From Bacteroidota bacterium (GTDB lineage: Bacteria; Bacteroidota; Bacteroidia; Flavobacteriales_F; PHOS-HE28), in assembly GCA_014584605.1 (NCBI GenBank), contig JACTMO010000082.1, forward strand, positions 1 through 54,752: a stretch of 54,752 nt of DNA. The letters are read 5' to 3'. The notes below the pieces were generated by a model. That model was not told the DNA's origin. It was given only the letters and a program-made list of their open reading frames with translations, and searched no databases. This document shows, piece by piece, positions 24,076 through 35,967 of this stretch. The translations under genes and the position numbers were made by a program. Within the stretch, counting starts at the first letter, position 1. Every line of letters begins with the position of its first letter.

Positions 24076-24109
24076 CGCCCGTTTTACCGGAACGAGCAAC
24101 CCGCGCACG

Positions 24110-24331
24110 ATGTACTGGACACTGGAACTGGCCTCCTACCTGGAGGATGCGCCCTGGCCCGCCACCAAGGACGAGCTCATCGATTTCGCGATGCGTACCG
24201 GTGCCCCCCTGGAAGTGGTGGAGAACCTGCAGGCCATCGAGGACGACGAAGAGGTGTTCGAGAGCATTGAGGACATCTGGCCGGACTACCCTTCGAAGGA
24301 GGACTTCTTCTTCAACGAGGACGAATACTGA
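24110..24331 (+). CDS. DUF2795 domain protein
   Basis: The 73-residue, very acidic protein (MYWTLELASYLEDAPWPATK at the start, ending in KEDFFFNEDEY) matches the highly conserved DUF2795 family of Bacteroidota. It has no signal peptide or membrane helix. It sits just upstream of secA, a position I know from other Flavobacteriales, but its role is unknown. ATG 24110 gives the conserved N-terminus. Confidence 0.9.
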   Translation: MYWTLELASYLEDAPWPATKDELIDFAMRTGAPLEVVENLQAIEDDEEVFESIEDIWPDYPSKEDFFFNEDEY

Positions 24332-24478
24332 TCGGGCCGGGTCCGGGCAGGAGCGGCGGCCGTTCACCGGCCATCACACCGGCACGAGCGGTCCGGCCAG
24401 GGTCGCACCGCGTCGGCCCGGGATGCCAAGGCCCCTGAGGACCTTGGGCCGCTTGGTCCGTGCTCGTTCGATCCACAG

Positions 24479-24486
24479 TAACTTCG
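24479..24486 (+). promoter_or_regulatory. -7 box TAACTTCG of secA
   Basis: TAACTTCG, identical to the box of pabB, lies 54 bases before the secA ATG. A TTG at 24453-24455 is 23 bases upstream, a borderline -33 element. Confidence 0.5.
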
Positions 24487-24540
24487 CGCGCTTTCGCCCG
24501 CACCACCGGTCCGACCGGGGGCCCATTCCTGCATCGAGCC

Positions 24541-27918
<3,378 letters not shown>

Positions 27919-27936
27919 CCGCCCGGTCATGAACGG

Positions 27937-27965
27937 CGAAGGCCCCGGGGGTCCCGGAGCCTTCG
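27937..27965. terminator. Hairpin between convergent secA and TonB-C genes
   Basis: CGAAGGC and GCCTTCG pair around an inner CCGGG/CCCGG dyad, 18 bases after the secA stop and facing the stop of the opposing gene. No T-tract follows, so it is a terminator-like or attenuating structure. Confidence 0.5.
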
Positions 27966-27990
27966 ACCTATGGTATGGCGTCTGGTTCGA

Positions 27991-28689
27991 TCAGTATTCC
28001 AAGGGCAGCTGCATCTGCACGCGCACCGGCCGCCCCTTGTCGCGTCCGGGCTCCCAGGCCGGAGTGGCCCGGAGGGCGTCCACCAGCTTCTCGTCGCTGG
28101 CAGGGTCCGTCCCCTTCACCACCTTCACATCGGTCAATGCCCCGTTCTTCTCCACGATGAAGCTGGCCGTCACCTCGGTCCTGGAGCGTTGCTTCTTCTC
28201 GTCGGTCACCTTGCTTCGGACATAGCGCACCAGCGCCTTCTCCCCGCCGGGAAAACTGGGCATGGTCTGGGCACGTGTGTACACGATATCGGCCAGCGGC
28301 TCGGGGTCGTACACCTTCTCGGCAAGCGGCCTGCCCCACACGTCGTAGCGCTGCCACAGCCCCGATTTGAGCCCCTGGGCATAGTCGCCCGAGCTCTCCA
28401 CTTTGCCGTTGGCGTGGTAGTAGGTGAAATGGCCATGCTCCAAAGTGAGCTCCTGGTCCAGGTAGCGTCCCTCGGCCTTCAGCTTGCCGTCCATGGAATA
28501 GGTGCGTCCGATGAAGTACTGCCCTTCCATACCTTCCCACACGCGGTAGAAGGCGGCTTTGCGGTCGGTGGTGGGCTCCAGGAGGGCGTTGAGGTAGATG
28601 CGCTCCGGGTCCTGGGCCGCAGCGCCCGGCCGGGGCAGCATGACCACCGCAGAGAGCGCGATGAGCAGGGAATGCAGCGTGGTACGCAC
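27991..28689 (-). CDS. Secreted YwqK-repeat protein with TonB C-terminal domain
   Basis: The 232-residue protein has a signal peptide (LLIALSAVVMLPRPGAAAQ) rather than the usual TonB membrane anchor. Residues ~50-120 contain YwqK/MORN-like repeats (GRTYSMDGKLKAEGRY, HANGKVESSGDY, KSGLWQRYDVWGRP). Residues ~140-232 are a TonB C-terminal domain (FPGGEKALVRYV, ASFIVEKNGALTDVKVVKG, ATPAWEPGRDKGRPVRV). Without a cytoplasmic or membrane segment it is unlikely to couple to ExbB/ExbD; it may bind outer membrane or cell wall partners in the periplasm. It stands alone between secA and comM. Confidence 0.82.
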   Translation of the reverse strand: MRTTLHSLLIALSAVVMLPRPGAAAQDPERIYLNALLEPTTDRKAAFYRVWEGMEGQYFIGRTYSMDGKLKAEGRYLDQELTLEHGHFTYYHANGKVESSGDYAQGLKSGLWQRYDVWGRPLAEKVYDPEPLADIVYTRAQTMPSFPGGEKALVRYVRSKVTDEKKQRSRTEVTASFIVEKNGALTDVKVVKGTDPASDEKLVDALRATPAWEPGRDKGRPVRVQMQLPLEY

Positions 28690-28763
28690 AGCGTTGGAGT
28701 TGGGGTCCGGAGCTTCCGGACATTCCCTCCTACGTCATCGCCCAGGAACGGGTTACACCGGCT

Positions 28764-30302
28764 TCATCCCGCCCAGCCCTCGCGGTCCAGGCTGCGGTAC
28801 TGGATGGCCTCGGCCAGGTGCTCGTTGCGGATGTCCGGGCTCCCGGCCAGGTCGGCGATGGTGCGCGCCACCTTCAGGATCCGGTCGTAGGCCCGCGCGC
28901 TCAGGCCCAGCCGCTCCATGGCCCGCTCCAGCAGAGCCTTCCCCGTTCCGTCGATCCGGCAGATGCTCCGCAGCTGCTGGCTGCTCATCTGGGCGTTGCT
29001 GTGCAGGCCGATGCCGGCGAAGCGGCGTTGTTGCAGCTCCCGGGCCCGCACCACGCGCTGGCGGATCTCGGCGCTGCGTTCCGAGCTGCGTTCGGCGCTC
29101 AGTTCGCTGAAGGGCACGGGGGTCACCTCGATGTGGATGTCGATGCGGTCCAGCAGCGGTCCGCTGATGCGCGTGAGGTACTTCTGCACCATGCCCGGCG
29201 CGCATACGCACTCCTTGTCCGGGTGATTGTGGAACCCGCAGGGGCAGGGGTTCATGGCCGCCACCAGCATGAAGCTCGCCGGGTATTCCACCGTGGAGCG
29301 GGCCCGCGAGATGGTCACCACCCGGTCCTCCAGGGGTTGCCGCAGCACCTCCAGCACGGTGCGCTTGAACTCGGGCAGTTCGTCCAGGAAGAGCACCCCG
29401 TTGTGGGCCAGGCTGATCTCGCCGGGCTGGGGATGGCTGCCCCCGCCCACCAGGGCCACATCGCTGATGGTGTGGTGCGGAGCGCGGAAAGGGCGCACGC
29501 TGAGCAGGCTGTCCTCCTTGCGCAGCTTGCCGGCCACGCTGTGGATCTTGGTGGTCTCCAACGCCTCCTCGATGTGCAGCGGCGGCAGGATGGTGGGCAG
29601 CCGCTTGGCCAGCATCGTCTTGCCCGCCCCCGGGGGGCCGATGAGGATGATGTTGTGGCCGCCCGCAGCGGCGATCTCGAAGGCCCGTTTGATGTTCTCC
29701 TGCCCCTTCACGTCCGCGATGTCCACCGAGTAGGTGCGGCTGCTGGCCGCGAACTCGGCCGCGATATCCACCTGCTCGGGCGCCACGGCACTTCCACCCT
29801 CCAGGATGTCGATCACCTCGCGCAGGTGGGTCACCCCGTACACGGTGATCCCGTCAACGATGGCTGCCTCGCGCGCGTTGGTCTTGGGCACGATCACCCC
29901 CTTGAACCCCTTGCGTTTGGCCTCGATGGCGATGGGGAGCGCACCCTTGATGGGACGCACTCCGCCGTCCATGGACAGCTCGCCCATGAGGAGATGGTCG
30001 GCAAAGCGTTCGGTGGGTACCTGACCCGTGCTGCCGAGGATGCCGACGGCCATCGGAAGGTCGTAGGCCGAGCCCTCCTTATGCACGTCGGCGGGCGCCA
30101 GGTTGATCACCGTGCGCTTGCCGCGGGGGAAATCCAGGCCGCAGCTGCGCACGGCGCTGTCCATCCGGTGGTAGCTCTCCTTCACCGCGTTGTCCGGCAG
30201 CCCCACCAGGTAGAACTTGACCCCCTTGGTGACGCTGACCTCGGCGGTGACGATGGTGGCGTTGATGCCGAAGACCGCGCTGCCGAACACCTTGACGAGC
30301 AT
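28764..30302 (-). CDS. comM: YifB/ComM family Mg-chelatase-like AAA+ ATPase
   Basis: The 512-residue protein has the N-terminal Lon-protease-like fold ([28 protein letters not shown]), an AAA+ domain with Walker [15 protein letters not shown] near residue 221, and a C-terminal Mg-chelatase-type region ([19 protein letters not shown]). Cysteines in NPCPCGF and CVCAPG suggest a zinc finger. In studied bacteria ComM is a helicase that promotes branch migration during natural transformation. It starts six bases after the gmhA stop, so both are probably on one transcript. Confidence 0.94.
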   Translation of the reverse strand: MLVKVFGSAVFGINATIVTAEVSVTKGVKFYLVGLPDNAVKESYHRMDSAVRSCGLDFPRGKRTVINLAPADVHKEGSAYDLPMAVGILGSTGQVPTERFADHLLMGELSMDGGVRPIKGALPIAIEAKRKGFKGVIVPKTNAREAAIVDGITVYGVTHLREVIDILEGGSAVAPEQVDIAAEFAASSRTYSVDIADVKGQENIKRAFEIAAAGGHNIILIGPPGAGKTMLAKRLPTILPPLHIEEALETTKIHSVAGKLRKEDSLLSVRPFRAPHHTISDVALVGGGSHPQPGEISLAHNGVLFLDELPEFKRTVLEVLRQPLEDRVVTISRARSTVEYPASFMLVAAMNPCPCGFHNHPDKECVCAPGMVQKYLTRISGPLLDRIDIHIEVTPVPFSELSAERSSERSAEIRQRVVRARELQQRRFAGIGLHSNAQMSSQQLRSICRIDGTGKALLERAMERLGLSARAYDRILKVARTIADLAGSPDIRNEHLAEAIQYRSLDREGWAG

Positions 30303-30308
30303 GCCGCT

Positions 30309-30884
30309 TCAGTTCAGTTCGCGCTCGATATGATCGATGAAGGCGTGGATCACCTTGATGTGCACCTCCTGGATGCGGTCCGCGTAGCCCTGATGCGGCA
30401 CCCGCACCTCCACCGTGCAGAGCTCCGCCAGGCGACCGCCGTCCTTGCCGGTGAGGCCCACCACATGCATCCCCTGCGCACGCGCGGCCTCGGCGGCACG
30501 CAATACGTTGGGGCTGTTGCCGCTGGTGCTGATGGCCAGCAGCACGTCGCCCTCGCGGCCATGGGCCTGCACGAAGCGTGCGAACACCTGATCGAAGCCG
30601 TGGTCGTTGCCCACGCAGGTCAGGTGGCTCGGGTCACTGATCGAGAGGGCCGCGATCGGCGGACGGTCGTCGCGATAGCGGCCCGTGAGCTCCTCGGCGA
30701 AGTGCATGGCATCGCACATGCTTCCGCCGTTCCCACAGCTGATCACCTTCGCACCCTGCTTGAGGCAATAGGCCATGAAGGCGGCGGCCTGTTCCACGGC
30801 GGTCAGGTTGGCCGGGTCGCCCAGGAAGCGGGCCAGCACGTCGGCGGCCTCGGTGAAATGCGCGCGGATGCGTTCGTTGCTCAT
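30309..30884 (-). CDS. gmhA: Phosphoheptose isomerase (D-sedoheptulose 7-phosphate isomerase)
   Basis: The 191-residue SIS-domain protein converts sedoheptulose 7-phosphate to heptose 7-phosphate for LPS core or S-layer glycan precursors. Motifs are [56 protein letters not shown] and [13 protein letters not shown], all typical of GmhA. ATG 30884 fits the family length. It is the first gene of a gmhA-comM pair. No other heptose pathway gene is in the window. Confidence 0.93.
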   Translation of the reverse strand: MSNERIRAHFTEAADVLARFLGDPANLTAVEQAAAFMAYCLKQGAKVISCGNGGSMCDAMHFAEELTGRYRDDRPPIAALSISDPSHLTCVGNDHGFDQVFARFVQAHGREGDVLLAISTSGNSPNVLRAAEAARAQGMHVVGLTGKDGGRLAELCTVEVRVPHQGYADRIQEVHIKVIHAFIDHIERELN

Positions 30885-31219
30885 GGCTCCAAAGATGCGT
30901 CAGATCAAAGGGCCGCCCCGTTGCCACCCGAGCGCAGGGCTTATCGCAAGGTGGCACTTGGTCACGGTCATGGTCCCTTCGTCCATCTGCCCTTGCGAAC
31001 GACGTGGAACACGTCAACCGCCGGACCGGTAAGATGGACATTGGGCGCTTCACCCGCAACGGGCCGCCCCGGAACGCGCTTCTCCGCAACGGAACGGACC
31101 GCGCCACAGGGTTCTGGGCGCACCGGGAAAGGCCCGGTTCCCGGTGGGGTTTCGCGCAACGGCGCAGGGCTGGAAGGACCGCGGTGGAGGGCTGTACGTA
31201 AAGACCCACCCAGGCAGGT
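30885..31219. other. Intergenic region with hairpin and short repeats
   Basis: About 335 bases between gmhA and the end of dsbD. It holds a CATCTTTG box (30890-30897, minus strand) five bases before gmhA, three copies of CGCAACGG (31055, 31085, 31154), and a perfect 9-base-pair hairpin CACCGGGAA/TTCCCGGTG (31121-31146) that follows dsbD in its transcription direction but lacks a T-tract. No gene is recognised. Confidence 0.5.
30890..30897 (-). promoter_or_regulatory. Possible -7 box CATCTTTG of gmhA
   Basis: CATCTTTG matches TAnnTTTG except for the first base and lies five bases before the gmhA ATG on the minus strand. Confidence 0.4.
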
Positions 31220-33706
31220 TCAGCGCTCGGCCCGCTGATCGAGGATCTGCATGGCCTCCACACCGCGCTCCAGGAAGGCCTGGTACTCGACCACGTCCGG
31301 CGTATAGGCCACCGGGTCCGTGAGCAGGCGGCCCTCCGGGCTCAGCAGGGCATAGTAGGGTTGTGAGCTGATCCGGAAGGTCTCGGCCTGCACGGTGCTC
31401 CACTTGTTGCCCAGGGTCACGATGGGTTTCTGCTTGCCGGTGGCGGTGACGTATAGGTGCTGCTCTTCCTTCGGCAGCTCCTTCTTGTCATCCACGTAGA
31501 GCGACACCAACACATAGCGGTCCTTGATCAGGTCGTAGACCTCCGGCTCCGGCCACACGTGCTCTTCCATCTTCCTGCAGTTCACGCAGGCATAGCCGGT
31601 GAAGTCCAGCAGCATCGGTTTGCCGGTGGTGCGGGCATGGGCCTGTGCGGCGTCCAGGTCGTGGAAACAGTCCAGGTTGTGCGGGCAGTGCTTGGGGAAC
31701 ACCCAGCTGTAGCCCACCGGCGGGGCCAGGCCGCTCATCAGCTTGAGGGTGCGGAAGGTGTTGGTGTCGGCGTTGAAGCGGAAGCCCATGGCCAGGTACA
31801 CGGTGGCCACGGCGAACAGGGCGGTGAAGGCCCAGCGCAGGCCGGACCGCCTGGTCACCGGACCGTCGTGCGGGAAACGGATCAGACCCGCCAGATAGAG
31901 CACGATGCCCAGGGCGCAGAGCACCCACACGGCCATGAACAGCTCATAACGCACCAGGCCCCAGTGCTTCACCAGGTCCGCGTTGCTCAGGAACTTGAAG
32001 GCCAGCGCCACCTCGGCGAAGCCCAGCACCACTTTCACGCTGTTGAGCCAGCTGCCGCTGCGCGGCAGGCTGTTGAGCCAGCTGGGGAAGAGGGCGAACA
32101 GGGCGAAGGGCAGCGCCAGGGCCAGCCCGAACCCGCCCAGGCCCACCGTGAGCTGCCACGCCCCCCCATCGGCCGTGAGCGCACCGGCCAGCAGCGAACC
32201 CAGGATGGGGCCGGTACAGCTGAAGGAGACCAGCGCCAGGGTCAGCGCCATGAAGAAGATGCCGATGAGCCCCCCGAAGCGCGAGGCCTTCTGGTCCATG
32301 CTGTTCACCCAGCTGCTGGGCAGGGTGATCTCGAAGTAGCCGAAGAAGCTGACCGCGAAGACCAGGAAGATCACGAAGAAGAAAACGTTGAGCCAGGGGT
32401 TGGTGCTGATCTCGTTGAAGATCTCCGGGTTCACCGAGCCCAGCAGGTGGAACGGCAGGCTGAAGAGCAGATAGATGAGCAGGATGAAGCCGCCGTAGGT
32501 GAGCGCACTGCGCAGTCCCTTGCCGCGGTCCTCGCTGCCCTTGGTGAAGAAGCTCACCGTGAGCGGGATCATGGGGAAGACGCACGGGGTGAGCAGGGCG
32601 AGCAGCCCGCCGATGAAGCCCAGCAGGAAGATCCGCCACAGTGAGGTGGACGAACGGAGCTCGGTCACTTCGGCGCCCGCAGTGGCCTTCACCACCGGGG
32701 CGTCCAGGTCCACGTTGGGGAGCTTGTACAACGGCCCGTCCACCACGGCCAGGTCGCTGCCGGCCTGGGCACCGAGGGTCGTGGCCCCGGTGGCCGGTAC
32801 GATCGAGAAGGCCAGCGGATCGGGGAAGACACAGGCCTCGTCGTTGCAGCTCATGTAGTTGATGCTGCCGGTGACGGGGCGTTGCGGGTCTTCCACGCGC
32901 ACCGTACGGGTGAAGACGACCGTGCCCTTGTACTTGCGCACCTTCATGTCGAAGATGGGGTCATGACCCTCCACCTTCCCGGCGCCCTCCTCGGTGGGTG
33001 CGCCCTCGGGTGCGAAATACGGCACCGTGTCGAAGGCGATGCTGGTGGGAATGGGACCGTCGCCGAAGGCCTCCTGGCTGTACACATACCAGCCTTCGCG
33101 CACGGTGGCCGTGAAGGCCAGGGCCCAGCGGCCCGCGCCCAGGTCACGGGCCGTCACCGTCCACTGCGCCGGGTCATCGCTCGCAGGGGGGGCCTGGGCG
33201 AAGGGCATGGCCCCCATCTCTGCCCGGTCGGCGGACGGGGTGATGCGGAAATGCACCGGGTCGGGGAAGACGCACGCCCGGTCGTCGCAGCTCATGTACT
33301 CCAGGCTTCCGGTGATGGGTGCCGAAGGATCGGTAAGGGTCACGCGTTGTGTGAAGAGCGCATGCCCCTTGAACTTCTTCACCGGCATGTCGAACACCGG
33401 ATCGTGCCCCTGCACCACATGGGCGCCTGTCTCGGCCGGAGGGCCCATCAGGGTCACGTGTGCCAGCGTATCGAAGGACAGGCGTGTGGGCATCGGCCCG
33501 GCATCGCCGAAGCTCTGCTGGGAGTACACGTACCAGCCGTCGATGATGTCCGCGCGGAAGATCAGGTCCCACTGGGCACCTTCCACCTGCACCATGCTGA
33601 TGCTCCAACGGACGGGTTCTGCGGGTGCGGGGGTCGCCCCACCGGGCAACTGGGCATGCGCGCCCAGGGCGAGGGCGCAGACGATGGGGGCAAGCGTTCG
33701 GTGCAT
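31220..33706 (-). CDS. dsbD: Protein-disulfide reductase DsbD with two N-terminal domains and C-terminal thioredoxin
   Basis: The 828-residue protein moves reducing power from the cytosol to the periplasm. After a signal peptide there are two DsbD alpha-like domains: residues ~30-155 with cysteines in YMSCDDRACVFPD (C140, C145) and ~180-300 with YMSCNDEACVFPD (C287, C292). A CcdA-like membrane domain follows, with LLTPCVFPMIPLTVSFF and SFSCTGPILG. The C-terminal thioredoxin domain has GYACVNCRKME (C707, C710). E. coli DsbD has only one alpha domain, so the duplication is notable. A separate third alpha-like protein is encoded directly upstream. Confidence 0.93.
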   Translation of the reverse strand: MHRTLAPIVCALALGAHAQLPGGATPAPAEPVRWSISMVQVEGAQWDLIFRADIIDGWYVYSQQSFGDAGPMPTRLSFDTLAHVTLMGPPAETGAHVVQGHDPVFDMPVKKFKGHALFTQRVTLTDPSAPITGSLEYMSCDDRACVFPDPVHFRITPSADRAEMGAMPFAQAPPASDDPAQWTVTARDLGAGRWALAFTATVREGWYVYSQEAFGDGPIPTSIAFDTVPYFAPEGAPTEEGAGKVEGHDPIFDMKVRKYKGTVVFTRTVRVEDPQRPVTGSINYMSCNDEACVFPDPLAFSIVPATGATTLGAQAGSDLAVVDGPLYKLPNVDLDAPVVKATAGAEVTELRSSTSLWRIFLLGFIGGLLALLTPCVFPMIPLTVSFFTKGSEDRGKGLRSALTYGGFILLIYLLFSLPFHLLGSVNPEIFNEISTNPWLNVFFFVIFLVFAVSFFGYFEITLPSSWVNSMDQKASRFGGLIGIFFMALTLALVSFSCTGPILGSLLAGALTADGGAWQLTVGLGGFGLALALPFALFALFPSWLNSLPRSGSWLNSVKVVLGFAEVALAFKFLSNADLVKHWGLVRYELFMAVWVLCALGIVLYLAGLIRFPHDGPVTRRSGLRWAFTALFAVATVYLAMGFRFNADTNTFRTLKLMSGLAPPVGYSWVFPKHCPHNLDCFHDLDAAQAHARTTGKPMLLDFTGYACVNCRKMEEHVWPEPEVYDLIKDRYVLVSLYVDDKKELPKEEQHLYVTATGKQKPIVTLGNKWSTVQAETFRISSQPYYALLSPEGRLLTDPVAYTPDVVEYQAFLERGVEAMQILDQRAER

Positions 33707-33710
33707 GGGT

Positions 33711-34163
33711 TCACTTCGTCACCGCAGGCACCTCCAGCGTGAAGGGCACCGCGACCGGCGGCAGGCAGGTGCGGTCGTTGCAAAGCATGTACTCCACCTC
33801 GCCGGACAGCTGGAAGGCCTGGTCCGTGGTGCGCCTGGTCACCACGCGGAACACCGGTTGCCCGGAGTGATGCCGTACCACCATGCCGAAGTTGGGGTCC
33901 ATCTCCTCCACGGGTTTCGGTTCGTGCAGCTCCACGGTGCCTTTATGGCCCTCCCCGGGGTGCAGGCGCACCACGGTGGGGAGCGGGCCGTCGTTCCGTG
34001 GCAGCTCCAGCGCGTACATGTGCCAGCCGGCCTCCAGGGTGGCCTGCAGGCGCACCTCCACACGGTCCTTCGGACCCGCCGCAGCCTCGAAATGCCAGCG
34101 CACAGGGCCCGCCGGGGGCGTCTGGAGCAGGGCGAGAAAGGACAGCAGGGCGGCGTAGCTCAT
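33711..34163 (-). CDS. Stand-alone DsbD alpha-like periplasmic protein
   Basis: The 150-residue protein has a signal peptide (YAALLSFLALLQ) and one DsbD N-terminal-like domain: GWHMYALELPRNDGPLPT, then VEYMLCNDRTCLPPVAVPF with the same C-x4-C pair as the two domains of the downstream dsbD. It is probably a periplasmic thiol carrier that accepts electrons from DsbD. ATG 34163 is chosen because a perfect promoter box covers 34182-34189, which would lie inside a longer frame starting at 34184. The dsbD start follows its stop by four bases, so they form an operon. Confidence 0.85.
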   Translation of the reverse strand: MSYAALLSFLALLQTPPAGPVRWHFEAAAGPKDRVEVRLQATLEAGWHMYALELPRNDGPLPTVVRLHPGEGHKGTVELHEPKPVEEMDPNFGMVVRHHSGQPVFRVVTRRTTDQAFQLSGEVEYMLCNDRTCLPPVAVPFTLEVPAVTK

Positions 34164-34181
34164 GTACGGCGGGAAGGTCCG

Positions 34182-34189
34182 CAAAAGTA
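34182..34189 (-). promoter_or_regulatory. -7 box TACTTTTG of the dsbD operon
   Basis: Perfect TAnnTTTG on the minus strand, 18 bases before the start of the alpha-like gene. No TTG is seen at the -33 position. Confidence 0.6.
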
Positions 34190-34247
34190 GCTGGGCCGGC
34201 CGAGGACCCGACCGGCCATTTTCGACTTGGATCGTGATCCTGACGGA

Positions 34248-34541
34248 TCAGAGCGGCATCTCGATGTCGATCACCCGGGCCAAGGGGATGGTGGCTCCGG
34301 ACTTCAGCACGATGGCACGCTCATCGGCGGACCAGATGGTGGTCTCCACAGCCTTCAACCCTTCCGCATCGCGGAACAGGATGCGGCACTTGCCATGTTC
34401 ACCGTTCCCGAGGCGCACGGCACGGGCGAGTTTGCGGGCCAGCTCGTCGCGATGTGGCTCGGACAAGGTGACGGGCTCCGGCGGAAAGCGAAGTCGGCCC
34501 AGATCTTCCTTGGCGATGGTCTGCGCAGCGGTCGGTTTCAT
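34248..34541 (-). CDS. Conserved hypothetical protein, 97 residues
   Basis: The 97-residue protein begins MKPTAAQTIAKEDLGRLRFP and ends with a beta-rich half (GKCRILFRDAEGLKAVETTI, then SGATIPLARVIDIEMPL). It has no signal peptide or membrane helix. The C-terminal half reads like a small barrel or PH-like domain that ends with the phrase usually found in short Bacteroidota conserved proteins. I do not know its function. The start is set at ATG 34541, near a TACCTTCA box; the frame is open further upstream without support. It is separate from the dsbD operon. Confidence 0.72.
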   Translation of the reverse strand: MKPTAAQTIAKEDLGRLRFPPEPVTLSEPHRDELARKLARAVRLGNGEHGKCRILFRDAEGLKAVETTIWSADERAIVLKSGATIPLARVIDIEMPL

Positions 34542-34563
34542 GGGCGATGGTGCGGTTGGGCCC

Positions 34564-34571
34564 TGAAGGTA
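34564..34571 (-). promoter_or_regulatory. Possible -7 box TACCTTCA of the 97-residue gene
   Basis: TACCTTCA matches TAnnTTYG except for its last base and lies 22 bases before the start on the minus strand. Confidence 0.35.
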
Positions 34572-34653
34572 CACAGGCGCGGTGCAATGGCGGTTCACCT
34601 TGGAAGGCCGATGGCCGGTCGACCCCGGCCCGGCGGGTCGCCAACAAGCGGGT

Positions 34654-35967
34654 TCAAGGGTCGCCGGGAGCGGCCACCGGCACACCGAAAACAACGTCGG
34701 TCGCATCGGGTGGTGCCGCGAAGCCTTCCGCGAGGCGGTGCCCCACCACCCACGCGATCCGACCGTCGGCACAGAGCACGTACACCGCGCCCTTCCGGTC
34801 GCGGGGCACCTTGGCGTCGATCAACAGGTCGCTCACCAGGCGCGAGCCGCGTCCGCCGTGCGGCCTGAAGCGGTCGCCGGCACGCCAGGGGCGCAGCACG
34901 AGCGGCGGGCGCAGGCGATCGGCCGCCAGGCGTACCACATGCCGCTCATCCACGGTCCCGGGAGGTACAGGTCCGGCCACCAGGCGTACAGGTGCAGGCT
35001 CCGGCAGTTCCAGGCCGGTGCCGACGACATACTCGGGATGCGGCTGCTGCGGAGGGCACCAGCGCAAGCGGTCGCGGTCCACCAGCATCTGACCATCCTT
35101 GAGCGGAAAGCGGGTTCCGGTGCGGCGGTGTGCCACGGCCTGCAGCACCCGGTCGAGCTGGTCGGGATGCAGCCCGTGACGGCACAGGGCCTCGTGGAGC
35201 AACAAGCGCGGCAGCGGCGCCGCTTCCAACAGGTCGAACGGGATGCCTTCCGGGTCGGAAGGGCGGTCCGGGGCGTGCAGCTCCCAGAACGCCACCAGCT
35301 CGTCCAGGCGGAGGGCCGAGCGGGCCATGGCCCGTTCGAAGCCGGGGCTCATGCGTTGCAGCAGGGGCAGCAGCTCGTGGCGTACGCGGTTCCGCAGGTG
35401 GGCGGGATCGGCGTTGGTGGGGTCCTCGCGGAAGGGGATGTCGTGCGCCGCGGCATGGGCGGCGATCGCCTTGCGCGGTACATCGAGCAGGGGCCGGATG
35501 AAGGGCCCGCTGCGGCGCGGGATCCCGCGCCATCCCCGGTGGCCGGTGCCGCGCAGCAGGTTCATCAGCAGGGTCTCGAGGGCATCATCGCGGTGGTGCG
35601 CGGTGGCGATGCGGTCCAGTCCAAGCCGCAGGCCGGTAGCCTTCAGCCACGCGGCCCGGGCATCCCGGGCGAGCATTTCCACCGATCCCCGCGCCGAAGC
35701 GCGCAGCCGGGGCACCTGCAGCGCCACGGTCTCCACAGGGATGCCGCGCTCCGTACAGTAGCGCAGCGTCCAGGCGCTGTCCTCCTCCCCTTGCCGACCG
35801 CGCAGTCCGTGCTCGGCGTGGGCGGCCACGACGGGATGTCCCAGGCGGCGCAGCACGTCCAGCAGCACCATGCTGTCCAGGCCCCCGCTCAAGGCCACCA
35901 GCACGGGTTCTCCGGGCTTCAGCAGGGCGTGCCGACGCAGCGCCTCGCGCACTTCAGGGAGCAGCAT
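34654..35967 (-). CDS. tilS: tRNA(Ile)-lysidine synthetase
   Basis: The 437-residue enzyme modifies C34 of tRNA-Ile(CAU) to lysidine so that it reads AUA. The PP-loop SGGLDSMVLLDVLRR and the motif HHRDDALETLLMNLLRGTG are present, followed by the substrate domain (REDPTNADPAHLRNRVRHELLP) and the C-terminal domain (RPWRAGDRFRPHGGRGSRLVSDLLID). TTG, GTG and ATG codons are adjacent at the start (35973, 35970, 35967); ATG is chosen. The start overlaps the end of pabB by about 14 bases, so the two are co-transcribed. Confidence 0.93.
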   Translation of the reverse strand: MLLPEVREALRRHALLKPGEPVLVALSGGLDSMVLLDVLRRLGHPVVAAHAEHGLRGRQGEEDSAWTLRYCTERGIPVETVALQVPRLRASARGSVEMLARDARAAWLKATGLRLGLDRIATAHHRDDALETLLMNLLRGTGHRGWRGIPRRSGPFIRPLLDVPRKAIAAHAAAHDIPFREDPTNADPAHLRNRVRHELLPLLQRMSPGFERAMARSALRLDELVAFWELHAPDRPSDPEGIPFDLLEAAPLPRLLLHEALCRHGLHPDQLDRVLQAVAHRRTGTRFPLKDGQMLVDRDRLRWCPPQQPHPEYVVGTGLELPEPAPVRLVAGPVPPGTVDERHVVRLAADRLRPPLVLRPWRAGDRFRPHGGRGSRLVSDLLIDAKVPRDRKGAVYVLCADGRIAWVVGHRLAEGFAAPPDATDVVFGVPVAAPGDP

